Part shown: piece by piece, positions 1 to 10,116 of the stretch
How positions within the stretch are numbered: position 1 is the stretch's first letter
How the letters are laid out: every line of letters starts with the position of its first letter
Source of the DNA: Oharaeibacter diazotrophicus
GTDB lineage: Bacteria > Pseudomonadota > Alphaproteobacteria > Rhizobiales > Pleomorphomonadaceae
Assembly (NCBI RefSeq): GCF_004362745.1
Contig: NZ_SNXY01000009.1
Location: forward strand, 434,001-498,000
Reading direction: 5' to 3'
DNA length: 64,000 bases
Program-made: the position numbers and the translations under genes
The notes under the pieces: model-generated
What the model saw: the letters and a program-made list of their open reading frames with translations, nothing else
What the model was told of the DNA's origin: nothing
Database searches by the model: none

Positions 1-69
1 ACCGCGGCGTGGACCTGCGCTCGCGGTCGGGGGATCCAACTGGAAGCAGTACCGGAGGAGTAGACCCTC

Positions 70-357
70 ATGAAGTTCCGCCCGCTTCACGATCGCGTGG
101 TCGTTCGTCGTGTCGAGTCCGAAGAGCGGACCGCCGGCGGCATCATCATCCCGGATACCGCCAAGGAGAAGCCGCAGCAGGGCGAAGTGATCGCCGTCGG
201 CTCCGGCGCCCGGAACGAGAAGGGTGAGATCGTCGCCCTCGACGTCAAGGCCGGCGATCGCGTGCTGTTCGGCAAGTGGTCCGGCACCGAGGTGAAGATC
301 GACGGTCAGGATCTCCTCATCATGAAGGAGTCCGACATCATGGGCATCGTCGGCTGA
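70..357 (+). CDS. groES: Co-chaperonin GroES (Hsp10)
   Basis: This 95-residue protein forms the heptameric lid that closes the GroEL folding chamber in the cytoplasm. The N-terminal [13 protein letters not shown] segment and the mobile loop with [13 protein letters not shown] (about residues 20-35) are classic GroES, and the length is normal. A strong ribosome binding site (GGAGGAG) lies about 9 bases before the ATG. groEL follows after 53 bp, so the two are one operon. Only 69 bp of upstream sequence is in the window, so the heat-shock promoter and any CIRCE element lie outside it. Confidence 0.98.
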   Translation: MKFRPLHDRVVVRRVESEERTAGGIIIPDTAKEKPQQGEVIAVGSGARNEKGEIVALDVKAGDRVLFGKWSGTEVKIDGQDLLIMKESDIMGIVG

Positions 358-404
358 GCCGCGACCCTCGTCATCCAGTCTTTCACTCGACATTCCAGGG
401 ATAA

Positions 405-2042
<1,638 letters not shown>

Positions 2043-2074
2043 TCGATCGTCCGATCAAGCCACCATCCCAAGGG

Positions 2075-2100
2075 AAGGCGGGCCGCAAGGCCCGCCTTTT
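2075..2100 (+). terminator. Rho-independent terminator of groESL
   Basis: A perfect 10-bp stem (AAGGCGGGCC with GGCCCGCCTT) around a GCAA tetraloop, ending in TTTT, lies 33 bp after the groEL stop. Confidence 0.85.
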
Positions 2101-2166
2101 CGCGTTTCGGGGGCATGATGGGCTTCGGTTCGCGACCGGGTCGGCCAGACAGTTCGACGGCCGCGC

Positions 2167-2345
2167 ATCCCCCTCATCCGGCCCTCCGGGCCACCTTCTC
2201 CCGCAAGGGGAGAAGGAAGCGACGCGGATGAACGGGAGTACCCCTTAGACCGGCGGGGCGCCTTCTTTCCTCCTCCCCACGGGGTTTCCCTTCCTTCTCC
2301 CCTTGCGGGAGAAGGTGCCGCGGCAGCGGCGGACGAGGGGGATGC
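2167..2345. repeat. Intergenic inverted repeat (26-bp perfect arms)
   Basis: The 376-bp gap after groEL holds a palindromic composite. A 26-bp arm at 2193-2218 (core CTTCTCCCGCAAGGGGAGAA) recurs as its exact reverse complement at 2291-2316. Outside it CCCCCTCATCCG near 2169 is imperfectly mirrored by GGACGAGGGGGATG near 2330. Similar sequences are common between genes in Rhizobiales. No coding potential is seen in the gap. Confidence 0.7.
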
Positions 2346-2445
2346 CCGTCGCGAGAGGCCCACACACCTCCCCTCCCCCGGCGAAGGCCGCGCTTGTGTT
2401 TCTCCCGGTGTCCGATCCATGCTGCGGGCACTCGGGAGATTCTTG

Positions 2446-3264
2446 ATGCGAAACACCGCCTTGGCCGTCGTCCTCGTCCTCGTCGCCGGCGTCTCGGACG
2501 CGGCGGCCGGTCTGGCCTACGAGGCGCCGAAGATCGCGCCCGGCGACACCGTCGAGCCGCCGGCCGACCTCGTGGCGCAGGCGACCGCCCTGCTCGCCGC
2601 CGCCCGCAGGAAGGACGCCGCCGCGGCCGGCGCCTTCGTCGGCGAGCGCGTCGCGACCATCTCCCACAGCCTCGACATCGGCCGGCCGCCGCACGTCGGC
2701 AGCGAGGATACCGCCGGTCCGCCGGAGCGCCGGCTCGCCCCGCTCGGCAGCCATACCGGCGGCGATTGGGACATTCCGCGCACCGCCGATGGCCGGACCG
2801 TCGACGTCGGCGCCTTCCTGACCAAGATGGAACTCGACTTCATCGTGCAGTCGCTCACCGACGGCCGGCCCTGGGGCCGCGACGCGGCCGCCGCGGGCGC
2901 GATCTGCACCTACGCGGCGCCGAAGTTCGACCGCAGGACGGTGGCGCGGGCGGCGAAGCGCCTCGGCGTCGAATCGAGTGTCTTCCGCGAGCCGACCGAA
3001 CCGGTCGACCTCCTCGCCGAGCCGAAGCCGGGCGCCGCCGTGATCGCCCGTCTCGAGCCCGGCCGGCTCTACGCGGTCGACTACGACGCCGGCGAGCCGA
3101 TCGGCTGGGCCGCCTTCCACCTGCCGAAGGGCGGCAGCGGCTTCGTCGCGGACCTGCCCGGGGGCGGCTATCCGTTCGAGCCGCCCTACGTCTCCGGTCT
3201 CTGCTTCGCCAAGTCCGCGACGGGGACCTGGACGATCGTGGCGCAGACCTCGACCAGCCTGTGA
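2446..3264 (+). CDS. Secreted protein of unknown function
   Basis: I do not recognise this 272-residue protein. It starts with a signal peptide (MRNTALAVVLVLVAGVSDAA) and is probably periplasmic. The ATG at 2446 is chosen over one at 2419 because GGGAGA sits 6 bases upstream and the signal peptide then begins cleanly. The C-terminal part (EPGRLYAVDYDAGEPIGWAA, then a Gly-rich stretch and a Cys-containing strand) has the look of a small beta fold, possibly SH3-like, but this is inference. It stands alone between groESL and the DoxX gene. Confidence 0.75.
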   Translation: MRNTALAVVLVLVAGVSDAAAGLAYEAPKIAPGDTVEPPADLVAQATALLAAARRKDAAAAGAFVGERVATISHSLDIGRPPHVGSEDTAGPPERRLAPLGSHTGGDWDIPRTADGRTVDVGAFLTKMELDFIVQSLTDGRPWGRDAAAAGAICTYAAPKFDRRTVARAAKRLGVESSVFREPTEPVDLLAEPKPGAAVIARLEPGRLYAVDYDAGEPIGWAAFHLPKGGSGFVADLPGGGYPFEPPYVSGLCFAKSATGTWTIVAQTSTSL

Positions 3265-3452
3265 TCTGTTTCATCGGCGAGGCGACCGTCGCCAAGGCGC
3301 CAAACGACGGCGCCAAAGCAATCGCCATCGTTCACCAGGAGTGAACGCCGTATTCAGCCGCAGGCGGCTATACGCAAATCACCGGAGCCGGTATCCCTGA
3401 TCGCGGAAGGTGCCTCCCTCCCTCGGGCACCGCGTTCTTCGGAGACACCGCC

Positions 3453-3878
3453 ATGACCGCTCTCAAGGCCCCCGCCCTCCTGGTCGGCCGCATCCTGCTC
3501 GCCTACATCTTCATCGTCGCCGGTTGGGGCAAGATCGGCGGCTACGAAGGCACCGCCGGCTACATGGCCGCCATGGGCGTGCCGGGCGGCCTTCTGCCGC
3601 TCGTGATCCTGACCGAGCTCGGCGGCGGCATCGCCATCCTGGTCGGCTTCCAGACCCGTCTGGTCGCGATCCTGCTCGCCGGCTTCTGCGTGATCTCGGG
3701 CTACCTGTTCCACTTCCTCGCGATCACCGGCGCCGACGCCATGGCCGACATGACCAACGGCATCATGTGGATGAAGAACCTCGCCATCGCCGGCGGCTTC
3801 CTCTCCCTGTTCGCCGCCGGCCCGGGCGCCTGGTCGGTCGACGCGGTCAAGCCGGTCGGCCCGCTCGCCACCGCGTGA
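3453..3878 (+). CDS. DoxX family membrane protein
   Basis: This 141-residue inner-membrane protein has about four hydrophobic helices. The DoxX signature is clear: an N-terminal [20 protein letters not shown] helix, then [20 protein letters not shown], and a third helix with [20 protein letters not shown]. DoxX/YphA proteins are small quinone- or redox-linked membrane proteins whose exact roles vary. A CGGAGA ribosome binding site precedes the ATG. It is a single-gene unit: 188 bp without coding potential precede it, and a terminator follows about 55 bp after the stop. Confidence 0.9.
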   Translation: MTALKAPALLVGRILLAYIFIVAGWGKIGGYEGTAGYMAAMGVPGGLLPLVILTELGGGIAILVGFQTRLVAILLAGFCVISGYLFHFLAITGADAMADMTNGIMWMKNLAIAGGFLSLFAAGPGAWSVDAVKPVGPLATA

Positions 3879-3932
3879 TCCCGCACGGCGCGGCCGGCGG
3901 GCGCCTTGCCCTCGCCGGCCGTTTCGTCTACC

Positions 3933-3965
3933 AAACCCGCGCGCTCCGGCCCGCGGGTTTTTCTT
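3933..3965 (+). terminator. Rho-independent terminator after the DoxX gene
   Basis: A 9-bp stem (AAACCCGCG with CGCGGGTTT) with a 10-base loop runs into TTTTTCTTT. It separates the DoxX unit from hisS. Confidence 0.85.
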
Positions 3966-4032
3966 TGGTTTCGCGGGCTTTCCGGGGCGTAGACCCGCCC
4001 TTCGGGGCACAGAGCGGAACCGGTTCCAGGTC

Positions 4033-5598
4033 ATGTCCGACACCATCAAGGCCCGCGCGCCGCGCGGCTTCGTCGATCGCACTCCGGCCGAGATCAAGGC
4101 CGCCGACGAGATGCTGAGGGTGATCCGACATACCTACGAGCTCTACGGCTTCGAGGCCGTGGAGACGCCGCTCGTCGAATACACCGACGCGCTCGGCAAG
4201 TTCCTGCCGGACCAGGACCGCCCCAACGAGGGCGTGTTCTCGTTCCAGGACGACGACGAGCAGTGGCTGTCGCTGCGCTACGACCTTACCGCCCCGCTCG
4301 CCCGCTTCTACGCCGAGAACCACGAGCGCCTGCCCAAGCCCTACCGCAGCTATCGCACCGGCTGGGTGTTCCGCAACGAGAAGCCCGGCCCCGGCCGCTT
4401 CCGCCAGTTCATGCAGTTCGACGCCGACACCGTCGGCGCGGCCTCGGTCGCGGCCGACGCCGAGATCTGCATGATGGCCGCCGACACCCTCGAGGCGCTC
4501 GGCATCGCCCGCGGCGACTACGTGGTGCGGGTGAACAACCGCAAGGTCCTCGACGGCGTCATGGAGGCGATCGGCATCGGCGGTCCGGAGCACGCGGCGA
4601 CGCGGCTGACGGTGCTGCGCGCCATCGACAAGCTCGACAAGATCGGACTTGACGGGGTGCAGGATCTGCTTGGGGATGGGCGCTGGGAGAACCCGGAAGA
4701 AAAGTCCGGCGACTTTACAAAAGGCGCTGGCCTGAACGATGAGCAGATTAAGTCCATTCGTACTTTTGTTGCTATTGCGAAATGGACAAACTTCTTTGGC
4801 GACTCGGACGATCCTGCACATTTCTTGGTCTTCGATGAACAAGGAGAGCCAGAAACCAAGGGAGCACGCACGCCGCTCGAAGCTCTAAACCTCAATTTTG
4901 GGGATACGGAGAAAGCTGCGGAGGGAATTGAGGAACTCGCTCAAATCCAAAGGCTTTGCCGGGCGGCCGGTTACGGCTGGGACCGGATCCGAATCGACAC
5001 CTCAGTCGTCCGCGGGCTCGAATACTACACCGGCCCGGTGTTCGAGGCCGAGCTCACCTTCCAGGTCACCGGCGAGGACGGCCGGCCGGTCCGCTTCGGC
5101 TCGGTCGGCGGCGGCGGGCGCTACGACGGTCTGGTCGGGCGCTTCCTGAAGGAGGCGGTGCCGGCCACCGGCTTCTCGATCGGCGTGTCGCGCCTGCTCG
5201 CGGCGCTGCGCACGCTCGGCAAGGTCGGCGCCGCCGCCGAGGCCGGCCCGGTCGTGGTGCTGGTGATGGACAAGGACCCCGCCGCCCTCGCCGACTATCA
5301 GGCGATGACCGCGGAGCTGCGCGCCGCCGGCATCCGCGCCGAGATGTATCTCGGCGCCTCCGGCATGAAGGCGCAGATGAAATACGCCGACCGCCGCAAC
5401 GCGCCGGTGGCGGTGATCGTCGGCAGCGACGAGCGCGCCAATGGCAAGGCCCAGCTCAAGGACCTCGCCCTCGGCAAGACGCTGTCGGCCGGGATCACCG
5501 ACAACGCCCGGTGGCGCGCCGAGCGCCCGGCCCAGAAGGAGATCGCCCGCGCCGACCTCGTCGCCGAGGTCCGCGCCATGGTGGAGGCGGGCCGATGA
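4033..5598 (+). CDS. hisS: Histidyl-tRNA synthetase, compositionally mosaic
   Basis: This 521-residue class II synthetase charges tRNA-His in the cytoplasm. The motif 2 region is [20 protein letters not shown] followed by MQFDADTVG, the HisA motif is [10 protein letters not shown] near residue 335, and motif 3 is GGGGRYDGL with GFSIGVSRL. The MQFDAD version is the alphaproteobacterial type, a clade known for tRNA-His lacking G-1. The frame is intact. However, residues about 204-326 (4645-5010) are encoded by sequence of much lower GC, rich in TTT, GTT, ATT and AAA codons rare in the flanks, as after an intragenic replacement. It is followed by hisZ and hisG in one operon. Confidence 0.97.
   Translation: MSDTIKARAPRGFVDRTPAEIKAADEMLRVIRHTYELYGFEAVETPLVEYTDALGKFLPDQDRPNEGVFSFQDDDEQWLSLRYDLTAPLARFYAENHERLPKPYRSYRTGWVFRNEKPGPGRFRQFMQFDADTVGAASVAADAEICMMAADTLEALGIARGDYVVRVNNRKVLDGVMEAIGIGGPEHAATRLTVLRAIDKLDKIGLDGVQDLLGDGRWENPEEKSGDFTKGAGLNDEQIKSIRTFVAIAKWTNFFGDSDDPAHFLVFDEQGEPETKGARTPLEALNLNFGDTEKAAEGIEELAQIQRLCRAAGYGWDRIRIDTSVVRGLEYYTGPVFEAELTFQVTGEDGRPVRFGSVGGGGRYDGLVGRFLKEAVPATGFSIGVSRLLAALRTLGKVGAAAEAGPVVVLVMDKDPAALADYQAMTAELRAAGIRAEMYLGASGMKAQMKYADRRNAPVAVIVGSDERANGKAQLKDLALGKTLSAGITDNARWRAERPAQKEIARADLVAEVRAMVEAGR
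4645..5010 (+). other. Low-GC block inside hisS (probable recombination tract)
   Basis: Two direct counts illustrate the shift: 24 G/C of 60 at 4741-4800 and 30 of 60 at 4801-4860, against 45 of 60 at 5101-5160 in the same gene. Both edges fall within a few tens of bases. The encoded segment ([35 protein letters not shown]) still fits a rhizobial-type HisRS, so it is homologous replacement, not a random insertion. Confidence 0.8.
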
Positions 5599-5629
5599 GG
5601 GAAGCCGTCCGCACGACGGGAGCCCGCCC

Positions 5630-6748
5630 ATGAGCGATCCCGTGCCCGCCGCCCTCGAGGCGCTGCGCGCCGCCGGCTTCACGGCCGTCGACGTGCCGGT
5701 TCTGCTGCCGATGGAGGACTTCGTCCGGATCTCGGGCGAGGAATTTCGCCGGCGTATCTTCGTTACCACCGACGCCTCCGGCACCGACTGGTGCCTCCGG
5801 CCCGAGTTCACCATCCCCGTCTGCCGGCGCATGCTGGCGGGTGCGCCGGAGGGTGGACGCTGGAGCTATTCCGGGCGGATCTTCCGCAACGGTCGCGGCG
5901 CCGGCGAGAGCCACGAGGTCTGGCAGATCGGGGCCGAGATCATCGGCCGCCAAGACGTGGCCGCCGCCGACGTCGAGACGCTGACGCTGGCGCTCGACGC
6001 CTGCCGGCGCTTCGGCCTTTCCGAGCCGGCGGTCACCATCGGCGACGTCGCGCTGTTCTCGGCCCTGCTCGAGGCGCTCGAGGTGCCGCCGGCGTGGATG
6101 CGCCGGCTCGGCGCCCTGTTCGGCGACCCCGCCCGGGTGATCGAGACGCTCGACCACATGGCCGAACGCCAGCACGGCTATTCCGGCTTCTCCGGCCACG
6201 GCGAGATCGTCGGCGCGCTGTCGCGCTTCCCGGCCGATCGCGTCGGCGCGCTGTTCGCAGACATCCTGGCGATCGCCGGTGTCCAGACCGTCGGTGGGCG
6301 CTCCACCGCCGAGATCGCCGAGCGCGTGGTCGAGCAGGCCATGCTCGCGGCCGAGGAGCTGATTCCGGAAGCGCACGCCCGCGCGATCCGCGACCTCCTC
6401 GCCATCGAGACGCCGCTGGCCGAGGCCGGCGCCGCGCTCGCCGCGCTGTCGGTGCGGGTCGGCCGACCCGCGCGCTTCGAGGCCGCGGTCGCCGCCTTCG
6501 ACCGCCGCGCCGCCGCGCTCGCCGCCGCGGGCGCCGGACGGGCGGTGTTCTCCGCCACCTTCGGCCGCAAGCTCGGCTACTACGACGGCTTCGTATTCGA
6601 CGTCCACGACCCGGAGCGCCCCGCCGTGGGCCAGGTCGCGGGCGGCGGACGCTACGACGGCCTGCTCGCCGGCTTTGGTGCCGCCGAGGGCACCCGTGCC
6701 GTCGGCTTCTCGGTGTGGACCGAACGCTTCCGGGACGTGACCCGATGA
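5630..6748 (+). CDS. hisZ: ATP phosphoribosyltransferase regulatory subunit HisZ
   Basis: This 372-residue HisRS paralogue lacks aminoacylation function and acts as the regulatory partner of HisG in the first step of histidine synthesis. It keeps the class II fold signatures: LRPEFTIPVCRRM, a YSGRIFRNG motif 2-like strand, GRKLGYYDGFVFDV and [13 protein letters not shown]. The ATG at 5630 was chosen because it starts MSDPVPAALEALRAAGF 31 bp after hisS. Its stop overlaps the hisG start as ATGA, which indicates translational coupling with its partner. Confidence 0.93.
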   Translation: MSDPVPAALEALRAAGFTAVDVPVLLPMEDFVRISGEEFRRRIFVTTDASGTDWCLRPEFTIPVCRRMLAGAPEGGRWSYSGRIFRNGRGAGESHEVWQIGAEIIGRQDVAAADVETLTLALDACRRFGLSEPAVTIGDVALFSALLEALEVPPAWMRRLGALFGDPARVIETLDHMAERQHGYSGFSGHGEIVGALSRFPADRVGALFADILAIAGVQTVGGRSTAEIAERVVEQAMLAAEELIPEAHARAIRDLLAIETPLAEAGAALAALSVRVGRPARFEAAVAAFDRRAAALAAAGAGRAVFSATFGRKLGYYDGFVFDVHDPERPAVGQVAGGGRYDGLLAGFGAAEGTRAVGFSVWTERFRDVTR

Positions 6749-7749
6749 CCGACCAGCTGATCGTCGCCATCCCCTCGAAGGGGCGGCTCCAGGAGCAGAC
6801 GCTCGCCTTCCTCGAACGCTCCGGCCTGCCGGTTCGGCAGGCCCGTGGCGCGCGCGACTACTTCGGCACCATCGGCGGCGTCGCCGACGCCGCGGTGCAG
6901 TTCCGCTCGGCCTCCGAGATCGCCCGCGAGGTCGGGGCCGGTAACGTCCACCTCGCCGTCACCGGCGTCGACCTCCTGCACGAGACGCTCGACACCGGCC
7001 ACGAGGAGATCCGCGCCGGCGCCGACCTCGGCTCGGTGGCGCCCGCCGGCGCCCACATCGTCACCAAGCTCGGCTTCGGCCACGCCGACGTGGTGGTGGC
7101 GGTGCCGCAGGCCTGGCTCGACGTGCAGTCGATGGCCGACCTCGCCGACGTCGCCGCGCGCTTCCGGCTGAAGCACCACCGGCCGATGCGCGTCGCGACC
7201 AAGTACGTCTCGCTGACCCGGCGCTTCCTCACCGGCCACGGCGTGCACGACTACCTGATCGTCGAGAGCCCCGGCGCGACCGAGGGCGCGCCGGCCGCCG
7301 GCACCGCCGAACTCGTGGTCGACATCACCTCGACGGGCCGCACCCTCGCCGAGAACGGCCTCAAGATCGTCGACGACGGCGTGATCATGCGCTCCGAGGC
7401 AGCGCTGGTGGCGTCGCTCGGCGCCGACTGGGGCACCGCCGCCCGCCGCGCCGCCCGCGTCATGCTGACGCGGATCGCCGCGGACGCCCGGGCGCGCTCG
7501 GTCAAGCGCATCGCGGCGGCGCTGCCGGCGGATGCCGACGCGCTCGCCGTGGCGGCGGATCGCTTCGGCGCGACCCGGCCGTTCGTCGACCGGGCCGAAC
7601 TGCTCTGCCCTGCGAAGCAGGTCCACGCCTGCGCGGCGTTCCTGGTCGAGGCCGGCGCTTCCACCGTCACGGTCGCCGGCGTCGACTACGTGTTCGAGGC
7701 GGACAATCCGCTCTACGACGCGCTCGCGCGGCTCTGGCCGACGGGCTGA
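6745..7749 (+). CDS. hisG: ATP phosphoribosyltransferase catalytic subunit HisG
   Basis: HisG condenses ATP with PRPP to phosphoribosyl-ATP, the committed step of histidine synthesis. The 334-residue protein starts LIVAIPSKGRLQEQ and contains the PRPP-binding stretch GATEGAPAAGTAELVVDITS and the RVATKYVSLTRRF segment. In this group HisG is around 325 residues and works with HisZ, so the length is normal. It overlaps hisZ by 4 bp. No terminator lies directly after the stop; a 592-bp non-coding gap follows. Confidence 0.95.
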   Translation: MTDQLIVAIPSKGRLQEQTLAFLERSGLPVRQARGARDYFGTIGGVADAAVQFRSASEIAREVGAGNVHLAVTGVDLLHETLDTGHEEIRAGADLGSVAPAGAHIVTKLGFGHADVVVAVPQAWLDVQSMADLADVAARFRLKHHRPMRVATKYVSLTRRFLTGHGVHDYLIVESPGATEGAPAAGTAELVVDITSTGRTLAENGLKIVDDGVIMRSEAALVASLGADWGTAARRAARVMLTRIAADARARSVKRIAAALPADADALAVAADRFGATRPFVDRAELLCPAKQVHACAAFLVEAGASTVTVAGVDYVFEADNPLYDALARLWPTG

Positions 7750-7894
7750 GGCGGGACGCCCGCCGACGATCAGGCGCCGCCGCGTGGCGACGCCCGAGGG
7801 TCGGGGGCGCGGAGGGCGGCCGGCCGGCGTGAAACGGTCGTGCTCCCGGCCCCGCGCCGGCTCGCCAGGCGACCGCGAGGACGCGGAAACCAGA

Positions 7895-7922
7895 AAGCCG
7901 CCGTCTTCGGGGACGGCGGCTT
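7895..7922 (-). terminator. Candidate hairpin terminator
   Basis: A perfect 11-bp stem (AAGCCGCCGTC with GACGGCGGCTT) encloses a 6-base loop. Read on the minus strand it is followed by TCTGGTTTCC, mildly U-rich, so it could stop transcripts leaving tag. On the plus strand it lies 145 bp after hisG and has no T-run. Confidence 0.4.
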
Positions 7923-8151
7923 CCGGCGGGCGGGGGACGTTCGGGGGCGTCCCGTCGTCCGCGACGGTCCCGGCGGGAGGTTCGGGGCACCCCGCCGACC
8001 ATCTGAACCGTTTACGCCGGCCAACCGCCGCCGGATCACGTCGTCCGCGCCGTCGAATCACGAAGAAGCCCGCGCGGCGGACCTCCCCTGTCGCGTGCTC
8101 CTCGGTCGGTGGTGCCCGGCGCGCCCCGGCATTCGGCCGGCCGTGCCGGCT

Positions 8152-8277
8152 CTCATACCTGTCTCGCAAACTCCCGACTCGTCGGGAGTTTGCGAGGCTT
8201 CGGCCGTTCGGCCGGCGCCCGGTCGGGCGCTTCTCGCCCGCAACGCTCCGACAACGGGTCGGAACTTTGCGAGTTCG
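8152..8277. repeat. Dispersed multi-hairpin repeat, copy 1
   Basis: The element begins CTCATACC and continues with a perfect 15-bp stem (CTCGCAAACTCCCGA, 8163-8177, with its complement at 8182-8196) around a CTCG loop. Small hairpins follow (GCGCCCG/CGGGCGC; TCCGAC/GTCGGA). It closes with TTTGCGAG at 8266-8273, which can also pair with the first arm. A 111-bp core matches the copy at 63706-63816 with 10 mismatches and no gaps. Confidence 0.8.
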
Positions 8278-8341
8278 CTCTCACTCGGGGCCGGCGCGCG
8301 GTCGTCATGGTCCCGGCCCCGGAGCCGCGACCGCCGGCCGG

Positions 8342-8971
8342 TCAGCGCGGCCGGACGAAGGCGGCGCGGGCCGCTTCGACCTCGCCGCGGAAGGCGCAGC
8401 CGTCGAGGTGGTCGTTGACGAGGCCCATCGCCTGCATGAAGGCGTAGACCGTGGTCGGGCCGACGAAGCTCCAGCCGCGCTTGCGCAATGCCGTCGACAG
8501 CGCGTTCGACTGCGGCGAACTCGCGATCGCGCACAGGGTCGCCTTGTCGAAGGTGGTCGGCCGCGTCTCCGGTTCCGGCTCGAAGCGCCAGACGAAGGCG
8601 GCGATCGAGCCGGCTTCGTCCTGGAGGGCGCGGGCGCGCTGCGCGTTGTTGATCACCGACCGGATCTTGCCGGCGTGACGGACGATGCCGGCGTCGGCCA
8701 GCGCCGCCTCGACCTCGCGCTCGCCGAAGCGGGCGACCTCCTCGATCTCGAAGTTGGCGAAGATCCGGCGGAAGTTCTCGCGCTTACTGAGGATGGTGAT
8801 CCACGACAGGCCGGACTGGAAGCCCTCGAGACAGATCTTCTCGAAGAGGGTGCGGTCGTCGCCGACCGGACGGCCCCACTCGGTGTCGTGGTAGGCGACG
8901 TAGAGCGGGTCCGTACCCGGCCACCAGCACCGTGTCAGCCCGTCGGCACCCTCGATCAGACCATCCGGCAT
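8342..8971 (-). CDS. tag: DNA-3-methyladenine glycosylase I
   Basis: This 209-residue base-excision enzyme removes 3-methyladenine from alkylated DNA. Its zinc site is complete: Cys15 (RCWW), His28 (YHDTEWG), His188 and Cys192 (NDHLDGC), with the same C-13-H and H-4-C spacings as E. coli Tag. The helix-hairpin-helix core FEKICLEGFQSGLSWITIL is also clear. The ATG has GGAGG just upstream. A LexA-type box lies 12-26 bp before the start, so SOS control is likely. It is monocistronic, with a palindromic repeat downstream. Confidence 0.95.
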   Translation of the reverse strand: MPDGLIEGADGLTRCWWPGTDPLYVAYHDTEWGRPVGDDRTLFEKICLEGFQSGLSWITILSKRENFRRIFANFEIEEVARFGEREVEAALADAGIVRHAGKIRSVINNAQRARALQDEAGSIAAFVWRFEPEPETRPTTFDKATLCAIASSPQSNALSTALRKRGWSFVGPTTVYAFMQAMGLVNDHLDGCAFRGEVEAARAAFVRPR

Positions 8972-8982
8972 CGTGGACCTCC

Positions 8983-8997
8983 GTTCCCTTTATGTTC
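8983..8997 (-). promoter_or_regulatory. Candidate LexA (SOS) box of tag
   Basis: The sequence reads GTTC-N7-GTTC (GTTCCCTTTATGTTC), the alphaproteobacterial LexA direct repeat. It lies directly upstream of the tag ribosome binding site. It also overlaps a 12-bp palindrome, GTTCCATGGAAC, at 8994-9005. Confidence 0.6.
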
Positions 8998-9088
8998 CAT
9001 GGAACGATCCCACGAGTCAAGCGCCCCGCCGCGGTTCTTCACCGGGCGGGGCGTCGCGACGGGCGGGCCGTCGGCGGGATCCGTGACG

Positions 9089-9805
9089 TCAGGAGAACAG
9101 GGCGTCGATGTCGTCCTGGCTGGCGATGCCGTCGGCGTCCGGGAGCGCCGGGCCGTTGAGCAGGGCGGCGTCGCCGGCGCGGCGCAGCGACTCGTCGGCC
9201 TCGATGGTCTGGAAGGCGTCGAGGCCGCCCCAGATCTCCATCATGCGCATGACGCGGTCCTCGATGAACTTGAGGACGTTGACGACCTTGCGGATGCGCT
9301 GGCCGGTGAGGTCCTGGAAGTTGCAGGCCTCGTAGATCTCGACCACGCGCTCCTGGATCTCGACCGCCATGCCGTGGGTGTCGCCCTTGAGGTGGGCGGC
9401 GAGGCTGTTGGCCTTGTCGTCGATCGACTCGACGCTGGCGAGGATCTGCTCGGTGGCCTGTTCGGTGCCGCCGACGACAGCGTCGAGCTCGTCGGTGACG
9501 CGGGACATCTCCTCGCCCTTGAAGCCGGACACGTGCAGGCTGGCGATCTCCCGCTTGGTGGAGAGGATCGCCTCCTGGATCTTGTCCAGTTCCTCCTTGA
9601 GCTTGTAGGCCTCGACGAACTGCTTGCGGTATTCCTCGACGATCTCCTTGGAGATGTCCTTCTGAGGATGCAGCAGGCGCTTCAGCTCGCCGATCTCGCG
9701 CAGGATGTCATCGGATCGGTCGCTGCCGGGCACCGCGAAGTCGGCAGCCCCGAGCCCCGCCCCCATCATCGTCTCGACCCGGAAGGCCTTACGGCGAACC
9801 GACAT
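9089..9805 (-). CDS. cheZ: Chemotaxis protein phosphatase CheZ
   Basis: CheZ dephosphorylates CheY-P at the flagellar motor. The 238-residue protein has a long helical hairpin (residues about 40-180), the signature YEACNFQDLTGQRIRKVV holding the catalytic Gln, and a C-terminal CheY-binding peptide ending SQDDIDALFS. The ATG at 9805 is preferred over an upstream GTG (9835) because GGGAGA lies 6 bases before it. No other che gene adjoins it; the only other chemotaxis gene in the window is a distant receptor at 51206. CheZ occurs in some but not all alphaproteobacteria. Confidence 0.9.
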   Translation of the reverse strand: MSVRRKAFRVETMMGAGLGAADFAVPGSDRSDDILREIGELKRLLHPQKDISKEIVEEYRKQFVEAYKLKEELDKIQEAILSTKREIASLHVSGFKGEEMSRVTDELDAVVGGTEQATEQILASVESIDDKANSLAAHLKGDTHGMAVEIQERVVEIYEACNFQDLTGQRIRKVVNVLKFIEDRVMRMMEIWGGLDAFQTIEADESLRRAGDAALLNGPALPDADGIASQDDIDALFS

Positions 9806-10116
9806 GTCCGTCTCCCGCAGATGCTTTCCAGACACGGTAGATCGCGTCGGTTAACACTCGGTATTGTCTCGAAACGGGTCGTCGGACGCGCCGCCGCGGT
9901 GGTTCCGCGGGATCGCGCCGTCTCAACGCTTCGCTAACCATGCGCCGCAACCGGCCGTTCACCATGACCGCCGATCGCTCGCATTCGATCGATCCCGGCC
10001 GAATTCCGTTCACCATTCGGTTGCCCCGCGGCCCCAAGGTCGGAGACGAAGCGCGGCGTCCGCCGACGTCCGCGCGGCCTTCACCGATCGAGTGCCCGGA
10101 GTTCACGGACAGGCCC
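9806..10116. other. Divergent intergenic region cheZ / L,D-transpeptidase
   Basis: This 311-bp gap must carry the promoters of both flanking genes. It is less GC-rich than the genes near 9850 (GGTTAACACTCGGTATTGTC) and near 9935 (CTTCGCTAACCATG). No reliable -35/-10 pair, operator or small gene was recognised. Confidence 0.5.

Larger units (their letters stand above)
7750..8341. other. Non-coding gap between hisG and tag
   Basis: This 592-bp gap has no credible gene. It holds a GC hairpin at 7895-7922, unstructured GC-rich sequence, and a complex palindromic repeat at 8152-8277, listed separately. Confidence 0.7.

Noticed and set aside
4645..5010. hisS as a pseudogene or an insertion of a foreign gene
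   Set aside because: The frame is intact, both flanks join without gap, and the encoded residues fit HisRS.
8152..8277. Repeat copy 1 as a small gene
   Set aside because: Short frames cross it on both strands because it is palindromic; no ribosome binding site or conserved start is present.
8994..9005. The GTTCCATGGAAC palindrome as a separate operator of tag
   Set aside because: It overlaps the LexA-type box, has no known family match, and a 12-bp palindrome alone is weak evidence.
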